From Clostridiales bacterium (lineage in GTDB: Bacteria; Bacillota; Clostridia; Peptostreptococcales; Anaerovoracaceae): a DNA stretch of 10,583 nt. Below the pieces are notes generated by a model. The model did no database searches, was not told the origin of the DNA, and was given only the letters and a program-made list of their open reading frames with translations. Both the position numbers and the translations under genes were made by a program. The stretch covers positions 1-10,583 of the forward strand of contig WQWG01000015.1 in assembly GCA_009785435.1 (NCBI GenBank), written 5' to 3'. Shown here one piece after another: positions 1 to 6,460 of the stretch (position 1 is its first letter; each line of letters starts with the position of its first letter).

Positions 1-200
1 TCGCAGTGGGATGTATCGTTCGTCACACATGCAATTCCGATTGTGATTGTCTGGTGTACGTCCTGATTTTCAACTTCCGCAATAGAGACATTGAATTTTG
101 CCGCCGCTTTGCCGCAGATGCTCTTAGAAACCATGCGTTTTTCTTTTAATGAATGTACCCACGGCGCATATAGGGTCAATTTCATCGTTCCGATAATCAT
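1..200 (-). CDS. ylxP: DUF503 / YlxP-like small protein (5' part, runs off left edge)
   Basis: The first 66 codons of a small protein, cut by the window edge. The visible start, MIIGTMKLTLYAPWVHSLKEKR, followed by a lysine-rich segment and SIAEVENQDVHQTITIGIACV, matches the DUF503 family, whose Bacillus member is YlxP. Full-length members are about 90-95 residues, so roughly 25 residues are missing. The family is small, cytoplasmic and of uncertain function; in Bacillus it sits in the nusA-infB region. The ATG at 200 has an AAGGA about 10 nt upstream (210-214, minus strand). It starts only 44 nt after the purD stop with no terminator between, so I infer co-transcription with the purine operon. 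The family call is firm from sequence recognition; the role is not known. Confidence 0.85.
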   Translation of the reverse strand, partial: MIIGTMKLTLYAPWVHSLKEKRMVSKSICGKAAAKFNVSIAEVENQDVHQTITIGIACVTNDTSHC

Positions 201-244
201 GTTGGCTTTTCCTTATCATCGAATCAAAATAACCATTCAACCGT

Positions 245-1507
245 TTACAACTTCACGACACCGATGTCTTTGCGATACTGCATCCCGTCGAAAGAGATCT
301 TTGGCACATTTTCATAGACTTTTTTTCTGGCTTCTTCGTGTGTATCCGCAAGCGCGGTGACGCCGAGAACTCTGCCGCCCGATGTTACAACTGCCATCCC
401 GCAATCTGTCGCCGTACCTGCATGGAATACCAACACATCTTCATCGACACGCTCAAGCCCTTCGATCACATCGCCTTTTTCATAGTTGCCCGGATAGCCT
501 CCGGACGCGAGTACGACACAAACCGCTTTTTTATCACTCCATTTTATATCCATGCTGCTCAGATTGTTCTCCGTAACCGCAAGGAAAATATCAAGAAGAT
601 CTGTTTCAAGCCTTGGAAGAATGGACTGCGTTTCAGGATCTCCGAAACGGTTGTTGAACTCGATCACTTTCGGCCCATCTTTCGTGATCATAATGCCTAC
701 GAAAAGCACGCCTTTAAAGTCAAGTCCGTCCATCTGAAAACCTTTGAGCGTCGGCGCAAGGATTTCATCCATGATTCTTTTTTCAAGCGCTTCATCAAAC
801 AGTAAGCTTGGCGAATACGTTCCCATGCCGCCTGTATTCGGGCCCTCATCGTTATCAAAGATCCTCTTGTAATCCTGAGCCGACTCCATTGGGATGATCG
901 TCTTCTCATCGACAAAGCATAACACCGACGCTTCGATGCCCATCAGACATTCTTCCACGACGATCTTTTCACCTGCTGCTCCGAATATTTTTTCACCCAT
1001 CATCTGCTCAATCGCGCTTCTCGCTTCCGCTTCTGTCTCTGCAAGCACGACGCCTTTTCCCGCAGCAAGGCCGTCCGCCTTTAACACCATCGGAAATCCG
1101 TAAATTCCAATGGAATTTAGCAATTCTTCTTTGTCTGTAAACTCTTTGTATTTTGCTGTAGGTATGTTATGCCTCAACAGAAAATCTTTCGTGAATGACT
1201 TGCTCGCTTCGAGCTGTGCGCATTTTTTGTTCGGCCCAAATGTCTTGATGCCCGAAGCTTCGAGCGCATCGACGATCCCCATTGCAAGCGGAACCTCCGG
1301 ACCGATCACGGCAAGGCCGATCTTGTTTTCCTTTGCGACATTTACGATGCCTGAAATGTCTTCAGCACTTACATCAATGCATTCGGCGATCTTTGCAATC
1401 CCCGCATTGCCCGGTGCGCAAAATATCTCTTTTACTTTAGGGCTTTGGGCAAGCTTCCATGCGATTGCATGCTCGCGTCCGCCGCTGCCTACGATTAATA
1501 TGTTCAT
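245..1507 (-). CDS. purD: Phosphoribosylamine-glycine ligase (GAR synthetase)
   Basis: PurD joins glycine to 5-phosphoribosylamine using ATP, giving GAR, the second step of IMP synthesis in the cytosol. The 420-residue product has the usual family length. It opens with MNILIVGSGGREHAIAWKLA (N domain, GGREHA near residues 9-13). The ATP-grasp core follows, with KADGLAAGKGV at 143-153, EGPNTGGMGTYSP at 221-233 and the metal-binding VIEFNNRFGDPETQ at 281-294. The C domain carries ASGGYPGNYEKGD (334-346). I chose the ATG at 1507 rather than an in-frame ATG at 1534. An AAAGG lies about 8 nt upstream of 1507, and the extra nine residues from 1534 have no family counterpart. It is the last purine gene of the cluster, 89 nt after purH. 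No broken motif is seen. Confidence 0.97.
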   Translation of the reverse strand: MNILIVGSGGREHAIAWKLAQSPKVKEIFCAPGNAGIAKIAECIDVSAEDISGIVNVAKENKIGLAVIGPEVPLAMGIVDALEASGIKTFGPNKKCAQLEASKSFTKDFLLRHNIPTAKYKEFTDKEELLNSIGIYGFPMVLKADGLAAGKGVVLAETEAEARSAIEQMMGEKIFGAAGEKIVVEECLMGIEASVLCFVDEKTIIPMESAQDYKRIFDNDEGPNTGGMGTYSPSLLFDEALEKRIMDEILAPTLKGFQMDGLDFKGVLFVGIMITKDGPKVIEFNNRFGDPETQSILPRLETDLLDIFLAVTENNLSSMDIKWSDKKAVCVVLASGGYPGNYEKGDVIEGLERVDEDVLVFHAGTATDCGMAVVTSGGRVLGVTALADTHEEARKKVYENVPKISFDGMQYRKDIGVVKL

Positions 1508-1560
1508 CTGTATCCCTTTCTGTTTTAAATGCAACTACTCAAACCAAGCAACAGCGGAAT

Positions 1561-1586
1561 TTTTTCGCAAATGCTATGCGGAAAAA
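1561..1586 (-). other. Weak intergenic hairpin between purH and purD
   Basis: In the 89-nt gap between the purH stop and the purD start, the message can fold a short stem: UUUUU-CGCA pairs with UGCG-AAAAA, with one bulged C and a 7-nt loop (plus-strand arms 1561-1569 and 1577-1586). The U residues lie inside the stem rather than in a run after it, so it does not look like a terminator. It could be an RNA processing or stability element, or chance. Confidence 0.3.
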
Positions 1587-1596
1587 TAGCCTGTCG

Positions 1597-3129
1597 TTAA
1601 TGTTTAAAGTGCCTCATCCCCGTAAACACCATCGCAATTCCGAGTTCATTCGCCTTTTTAATCGACTCTTCGTCATTGATGGAGCCACCCGGCTGGATGA
1701 TTGCAGTAATACCGGCTTCACCGGCTACCGTTACGCAATCGTCGAACGGGAAAAACGCGTCGGATGCCAAAACAGAATCGTTCAAGTCAAAGTGCGACTG
1801 TCTGATCGCATTTTTCGCCGCCCATATCCGGTTTGTCTGCCCGGGTCCGATTCCAAGCGTCATTCCGTCTTTGGCGATTACGATGGCGTTGGATTTCACG
1901 TGTTTTGCCACTTTCAAGGCAAAAATCATGTCTTGCATCTCTCTTTCTGTCGGAATCCTGTCCGTTACGACTTTGAGGTCTTCCTCGTTGAAAAGCTGAT
2001 CATCCGCATCCTGTATCAAGATTCCTCCGCTCGTTTTCTTGAGGTCGATCTGTTTTTCAAGCTTTTTCTCAATGCTTTCCAGTTTTAGAAGCCTGATGTT
2101 TTGTTTCTTTTTGAGTATGGTAAGCGCGTCTTCCGTAAAGTCAGGCGCGATGACAATTTCGATAAAAATTTTGTTGATTTCATCTGCCGTCCATGCGTCG
2201 ATTGGCCTGTTCGCCGCTACAATTCCACCGAAAATAGAAGTCGGATCACAATCATGCGCCCTTTTGTACGCCGCGAAGATATCAAATCCGCTTCCCACGC
2301 CACATGGATTGGCATGCTTGACCGCCACAACCGTAGGGCTGGTGAATTCTTTGAGCGTTTCGAGCGCTCCGTTCGTGTCGTTTATATTATTAAAAGACAA
2401 CTCTTTGCCGTGCAATTGAACGGCGTTTGCAAGAGAACCCTCAAGCACTCCCACTTGCTTATAGTATGCAGCCTTTTGATGCGGATTTTCACCGTATCTC
2501 AAATCCTGTAATTTTTCGTATGTAAATGTCGGGTTGTTCGGAAGCTCCCGCCCGCTTCGCTCTCTCAGGTACGAAGCAATCAGCGCGTCATACGCGGCCG
2601 TATGCTCGAATACTTTCAGCGCAAGCCTGTATTTCGTTTCGTAGGATACGCTGCCGTTTTCTTTCAGCTCCCGTATGACCTCTGCATAATCGGCCGGATC
2701 GCATAGGACGATGACGTCTTTATGGTTTTTTGCTGCCGAACGAAGCATCGTAGGCCCACCGATATCGATGTTCTCAATGGCATCTTCCAGGGAAACGCCC
2801 GGCTGCATAATCGTCTGTTTGAAAGGGTACAAGTTGATTGCAACGATGTCAATCGTTTCAATCTGTAAATCCTGTATCTGCTGCATATGCTCCGGCTTGT
2901 CCCTCATCGCGAGGATTCCGCCATGGACACTAGGATGCAGCGTTTTTACACGGCCGTCAAGACACTCCGGAAACCCCGTAACATCCGAAATCCCGATTGC
3001 TCCGATTCCGTTCTCCATAAGCTGCGTTAAAGTGCCTCCCGTCGAAATCACTTTGATTCCAAGTTCGCGCAGCTCCTTTGCAAATTCCACCACGCCCGTC
3101 TTGTCCGACACACTGATTAATGCTCTCAT
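1597..3129 (-). CDS. purH: Bifunctional AICAR transformylase / IMP cyclohydrolase
   Basis: PurH performs the last two steps of IMP synthesis: formylation of AICAR from 10-formyl-THF, then ring closure to IMP. The 510-residue product is full length (Bacillus PurH is about 512). The N-terminal MGS-like cyclohydrolase domain (about 1-145) shows SDKTGVVEFAKEL (8-20), STGGT (29-33) and the strongly conserved LDGRVKTLHPSVHGGIL (57-73). The transformylase domain shows LRYGENPHQ (210-218), the catalytic Lys-His motif KHANPCG (271-277), SIFGG (298-302), SDAFFPFDD (456-464) and the typical C-terminus MRHFKH. The ATG at 3129 has GGAGG 4 nt upstream. An in-frame ATG at 3156 would add nine atypical residues ahead of that SD, so I rejected it. 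It lies 78 nt after purN. Confidence 0.97.
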   Translation of the reverse strand: MRALISVSDKTGVVEFAKELRELGIKVISTGGTLTQLMENGIGAIGISDVTGFPECLDGRVKTLHPSVHGGILAMRDKPEHMQQIQDLQIETIDIVAINLYPFKQTIMQPGVSLEDAIENIDIGGPTMLRSAAKNHKDVIVLCDPADYAEVIRELKENGSVSYETKYRLALKVFEHTAAYDALIASYLRERSGRELPNNPTFTYEKLQDLRYGENPHQKAAYYKQVGVLEGSLANAVQLHGKELSFNNINDTNGALETLKEFTSPTVVAVKHANPCGVGSGFDIFAAYKRAHDCDPTSIFGGIVAANRPIDAWTADEINKIFIEIVIAPDFTEDALTILKKKQNIRLLKLESIEKKLEKQIDLKKTSGGILIQDADDQLFNEEDLKVVTDRIPTEREMQDMIFALKVAKHVKSNAIVIAKDGMTLGIGPGQTNRIWAAKNAIRQSHFDLNDSVLASDAFFPFDDCVTVAGEAGITAIIQPGGSINDEESIKKANELGIAMVFTGMRHFKH

Positions 3130-3207
3130 TTTGCCTCCATGAATGGCTCTGTTCAAATTGCTTCAGCGATTTGTAAACGAGCCTTATACAACCAACTCAC
3201 TTTAATT

Positions 3208-3816
3208 TCACTCTGTATCTGTAACGCCTGTGCAAATACGCCGTATCGCTTCCGGCAAGATGATATGTTCCATTTCCAATACTCTTGCGGCAAGGGTATT
3301 TTCATCATCGCCTGCTTGAACAGGCACTTCCCTCTGCAAGATGATGTCTCCCGTATCAATCCCCTCGTCAACGAAATGCACGGTCGCACCCGATGTTTTT
3401 TCGCCGGCCTCAATGACCGCTTTATGTACGCGCATGCCGTAAAACCCTTTTCCGCCATACTTAGGGAGCAGTGACGGGTGAACGTTGATGATACGCTTGG
3501 GATATTTTTTAATGACGTCAGGATGCAAAATGCTCATATACCCTGCAAGGACGATCAAGTCTGTATTCGCCTCTTCAAGTGTTTTGATCAGCGTCTGTGC
3601 AAGCATATCCGAATCGGGGAAATCATTTTTCGATACGACGACGCCCTTTATACCCGCCTTGCTTGCCCGTTGGAGCGCAAAGGCATCTTCACGGCTTGAG
3701 ATGACGCGTACGATTTCAGCTTCCGGCAAGCTGTCGTTTTCGATATTGTCTATTAACGATTGCAGATTTGTCCCGCCACCTGAAACCAACACCGAAATTC
3801 TCATTTTTTCTTTCAT
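3208..3816 (-). CDS. purN: Phosphoribosylglycinamide formyltransferase (GART)
   Basis: PurN transfers a formyl group from 10-formyl-THF to GAR, the third step of the pathway. The 202-residue protein matches the family size. It has the N-terminal phosphate-binding loop SVLVSGGGTNLQSLI (8-22) and the active-site motif NVHPSLLP (111-118, supplying catalytic Asn111 and His113). It also has the folate-side motif GKGFYG (122-127) and VDEGIDTGDIILQ (149-161), with Asp154 as the third catalytic residue by family analogy. The start at 3816 overlaps the purM stop in an ATGA arrangement, which suggests translational coupling. The SD is weak, and a second in-frame ATG four codons later (MRISVL...) is a possible alternative start. 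Formate-dependent PurT, the other enzyme for this step, is not seen here. Confidence 0.96.
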   Translation of the reverse strand: MKEKMRISVLVSGGGTNLQSLIDNIENDSLPEAEIVRVISSREDAFALQRASKAGIKGVVVSKNDFPDSDMLAQTLIKTLEEANTDLIVLAGYMSILHPDVIKKYPKRIINVHPSLLPKYGGKGFYGMRVHKAVIEAGEKTSGATVHFVDEGIDTGDIILQREVPVQAGDDENTLAARVLEMEHIILPEAIRRICTGVTDTE

Positions 3817-4853
3817 AAAATAACCTGCCGTCCGTCGCCTTTTACGACTTCGCCGATTAAATAGGCCGTCTCGCCCGCATCTTTGAGCGTTTCGAGGACA
3901 CTTTCCGCGATGCTTTCATCGACAAACATCATCATTCCGATGCCCATGTTAAAGGTCTTGAACATCTCCATTTCATCGATGTTTCCATGCTTTTGGATAT
4001 AGGCGAAAATCTGCGGTCTCTCCCATGAAGAAATCGAAATTTGCGCACACAACCCATCCGGAAGAACTCTTGGGATGTTTTCAAAGAACCCGCCGCCTGT
4101 GATGTGGACGATGCCATTCACATCATAATTTGGCAATACCGCTTCGCAAGCATTCGCATAGATCTTCGTAGGTGTCAGAAGCATTTCTCCGAGCGTCATT
4201 TGAAATTCTTCGATATAATCGTGTACACCGAGCTTGAGCTTATCGAAAAATACTTTTCGCACAAGCGAATAGCCATTGCTGTGGATACCACTTGAAGCAA
4301 TGCCGATGATCCGATTGCCCTCTTTTATATTTTGCCCGGTGATGACTTTTTCTTTATCCACGACGCCAACTGAAAAGCCCGCGATGTCATATTCGCCATC
4401 GCTGTAAAAGTCGGGCATCTCTGCGGTCTCGCCGCCGATCAACGCGCTTTTTCCCATCACGCATCCATCCGAAATGCCTTTAACAATCTCCGCGACTTTT
4501 TCAGCTTTCAATCTTCCGGTGGCAATATAGTCGAGGAAAAACAACGGCTTTGCGCCTTGGCACAGCACATCGTTTACGCACATCGCCACGCAATCGATAC
4601 CGACGGTATCATGTTTGTCCATTAAAAACGCGATCTTCAGCTTTGTCCCTACGCCATCCGTTCCGGAGACGAGAACAGGCTCTTTCATGCCGGCTATGTC
4701 CAGCTTAAAAAGGCCTCCAAAACTGCCAAGCCCCGCCAGTACGTTTTCGTTCCACGTTTTCTTGACATGAGGTTTCATAAGCTCTACGGCCTTTTCTCCC
4801 TCTTTTGTATCCACTCCGGCATCCTTGTATGTCAGTCTTTTATCTTGATCCAT
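3813..4853 (-). CDS. purM: Phosphoribosylformylglycinamidine cyclo-ligase (AIR synthetase)
   Basis: PurM closes the imidazole ring of FGAM with ATP to give AIR (step 5). The 346-residue length is normal. Family motifs are intact: SGTDGVGTKL (63-72), MCVNDVLCQGAKPLFFLDY (91-109), LIGGETAEMPDFY (138-150), SSGIHSNGYSL (187-197), HITGGGFFENIPRVLP (250-265) and FNMGIGM (301-307). The start at 4853 is preceded by GGAGGA about 7 nt upstream, inside the end of purF. It lies only 3 nt after the purF stop, and its own stop overlaps the purN start. purF, purM and purN therefore form a tightly packed translational block. Confidence 0.97.
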   Translation of the reverse strand: MDQDKRLTYKDAGVDTKEGEKAVELMKPHVKKTWNENVLAGLGSFGGLFKLDIAGMKEPVLVSGTDGVGTKLKIAFLMDKHDTVGIDCVAMCVNDVLCQGAKPLFFLDYIATGRLKAEKVAEIVKGISDGCVMGKSALIGGETAEMPDFYSDGEYDIAGFSVGVVDKEKVITGQNIKEGNRIIGIASSGIHSNGYSLVRKVFFDKLKLGVHDYIEEFQMTLGEMLLTPTKIYANACEAVLPNYDVNGIVHITGGGFFENIPRVLPDGLCAQISISSWERPQIFAYIQKHGNIDEMEMFKTFNMGIGMMMFVDESIAESVLETLKDAGETAYLIGEVVKGDGRQVIL

Positions 4854-4856
4854 TTG

Positions 4857-6269
4857 TTATTCCTCCAGGTTCGGCACTTCGATTGGATATTTGCCGTCAA
4901 AACAAGCAAAGCACAAAACATCACCAAGCGCAATCGCGTCTTTCATGGCCTCTATGCTTAAATAGGCAAGTGAATTCGCCCCGATCATTTCGCAAATCTC
5001 ATCAATGCTCTTCGTAGAAGCGATCAATTCCTTTTTGTCCGACGTATCAATGCCAAAAAAACAAGGTGACGTTACCGGCGGCGAAGCCACGCGCACATGG
5101 ACTTCTTTTGCGCCCGCTTCTATGAGCATCTTCACAATGCCGGTGCTGGTCGTTCCGCGCACAAGCGAATCATCGACCATGACGATCCGTTTTCCCTTTA
5201 CATTGTCTGTGATGACATTCAGCTTCAACCTGACCGACAACTTTCTCATTCGCTGATCGGGCTGTATGAACGTTCTTCCGATGTAACGGTTTTTGATGAA
5301 CCCCTCTCCATAAGGAATCCCCGATTCTGCCGCATACCCGATGGCCGCTACTGTTCCTGAATCCGGAACGGAAATGACCAAATCCGCCTCTACAGGTGCC
5401 TCCTTTGCAAGCATTCGCCCGCTCATGCTTCTTGCCATATACACATTTCTTGTGTCGATGTCGCTGTCCGGCCTTGCGATGTACGTATATTCAAACGAAC
5501 AACCGGCTTGTTTTGATTTTTCACTGAATTGATAGGATTTGATTTCGTTGTTTTCGATGACGACCATTTCTCCGGGCTGTACATCTCTGACCAGTTTCGC
5601 CTCCAAAAGCGAAAAAGCGCAGCTTTCCGACGAAAGCACAAATCCCTCTTTCGTTTTTCCAATGCAAAGAGGCCTTATGCCGTGTGGGTCGCGGATGCCG
5701 ATCAATTTTTCTTCCGCTGTCATGACAAGGGCATAGGCTCCTTTTATTGTACGCAATGTTTTGAGAGCAGCCTCTTCAATGGAATGGTCTTTGAGGTGTT
5801 TTGCGATCAACACTGCAATGATTTCAACATCAACGCTTGTCTGAAAAATAGCGCCATGCTCCTGCATCTCTTCTTTGAGCACGTCGGCGTTGACAATGCT
5901 GCCGTTATGGGCAAGCGCAAGCGCTCCTCCTTTATAGTAAACGACGAGAGGCATCGCGTTGATCACGTGCGTGTCGCCTTTTGCAGGGTATCTGACATGC
6001 CCGATCGCGATATCACCTTTCAGCCGCTCTATGATTTCATCGTTAAAAACTTCCTGTACCAGTCCTCTTTCTTTGTAGTACTGTATTTTGCCTCCTGCGT
6101 TTACCGCAATGCCCGCGCTGTCCTGCCCTCTATGCTGAAGCGCATGAAGCCCGAAATACACGTTTCTGGCGATATCCGTTTTGCCGGGAGCGTATATCCC
6201 GATGATCCCACATTCGTCAAGCGGCTTGTCTTGTTCAAACGCCGCATCATTATCAATCCAATCGTACAC
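4857..6269 (-). CDS. purF: Amidophosphoribosyltransferase (Bacillus-type, Fe-S, with propeptide)
   Basis: PurF commits PRPP to purine synthesis by adding ammonia taken from glutamine. From a GTG start at 6269 the protein has 470 residues. A 19-residue leader ending PLDE precedes the catalytic CGIIGIY, so the nucleophilic Cys20 must be exposed by leader removal, as known for Bacillus PurF. The class-II glutaminase domain shows LQHRGQDSAG (44-53), GHVRY (90-94) and AHNGS (120-124). The PRPP-binding loop is VMVDDSLVRGTTS (363-375). All four iron-sulfur ligands are present: Cys257, Cys403, and Cys453/Cys456 in CFAC. An in-frame ATG at 6296 would give 479 residues but has no clear SD, whereas GTG 6269 has GGAGG 6 nt upstream. 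It is the first gene of this purine cluster. Confidence 0.95.
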   Translation of the reverse strand: MYDWIDNDAAFEQDKPLDECGIIGIYAPGKTDIARNVYFGLHALQHRGQDSAGIAVNAGGKIQYYKERGLVQEVFNDEIIERLKGDIAIGHVRYPAKGDTHVINAMPLVVYYKGGALALAHNGSIVNADVLKEEMQEHGAIFQTSVDVEIIAVLIAKHLKDHSIEEAALKTLRTIKGAYALVMTAEEKLIGIRDPHGIRPLCIGKTKEGFVLSSESCAFSLLEAKLVRDVQPGEMVVIENNEIKSYQFSEKSKQAGCSFEYTYIARPDSDIDTRNVYMARSMSGRMLAKEAPVEADLVISVPDSGTVAAIGYAAESGIPYGEGFIKNRYIGRTFIQPDQRMRKLSVRLKLNVITDNVKGKRIVMVDDSLVRGTTSTGIVKMLIEAGAKEVHVRVASPPVTSPCFFGIDTSDKKELIASTKSIDEICEMIGANSLAYLSIEAMKDAIALGDVLCFACFDGKYPIEVPNLEE

Positions 6270-6325
6270 TTTGTGCCTCCATTGCTGCTCATTCATTGAT
6301 TTCTTCGATGGTTTTTAGCATCAAT

Positions 6326-6354
6326 ATTCTATCATATTTTTGAAGATTTATCTA
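6326..6354 (-). promoter_or_regulatory. Candidate sigma-A promoter of the purF operon
   Basis: On the minus strand, TAGATA (6354-6349, 4/6 to the -35 consensus) is followed by a 17-nt spacer and TAGAAT (6331-6326, 5/6 to the -10 consensus). Transcription would begin near 6319, leaving a leader of about 50 nt to the GTG start. The region is very AT-rich, so other -10-like hexamers exist nearby. I see no PurR-type PurBox and no purine riboswitch fold in the 163-nt interval. Confidence 0.4.
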
Positions 6355-6398
6355 TATACTAAGTAGATTTTATTTTATCACAATTCACGAAAATATAC

Positions 6399-6427
6399 TT
6401 GACAAAACCACCGATACGATTTATGCT
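6399..6427 (+). promoter_or_regulatory. Near-consensus sigma-A promoter of the ATPase gene
   Basis: A perfect -35 TTGACA (6399-6404), a 17-nt spacer and the -10 TATGCT (6422-6427) point to the gene starting at 6460. The expected start of transcription is about 6434, leaving a leader of only about 26 nt that contains the SD GGAGAG (6447-6452). The -10 element lies inside inverted repeats described separately. Confidence 0.8.
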
Positions 6428-6460
6428 AACTGTACAGTTAGTAATTGGAGAGTTAGCATA
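6422..6460. promoter_or_regulatory. Nested palindromes at promoter and start codon (operator-like)
   Basis: Two inverted repeats share one half. The inner one, CTAACTGTACAGTTAG (6426-6441), is a perfect 16-bp palindrome covering the end of the -10 and the predicted transcription start. The outer one pairs TATGCTAAC (6422-6430, the -10 itself) with GTTAGCATA (6452-6460, ending on the A of the ATG). GTTAG half-sites therefore occur three times, two of them as direct repeats 15 nt apart. Because the left arms lie at or upstream of the predicted transcription start, an RNA hairpin could not use them fully. This favours a DNA-binding site for a dimeric repressor. The identity of that repressor is unknown. 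Confidence 0.6.

Noticed and set aside
210..244. A promoter-like pair (TTGAAT, 17 nt, GATAAG on the minus strand) before the DUF503 gene
   Set aside because: The -10 match is only 4/6 and it overlaps the SD, so a transcript starting there would lack its ribosome binding site.
338..805. Long plus-strand open frames opposite purD, purH, purF and the other minus-strand genes
   Set aside because: They are antisense shadows of well-recognised genes, with no SD and no family resemblance.
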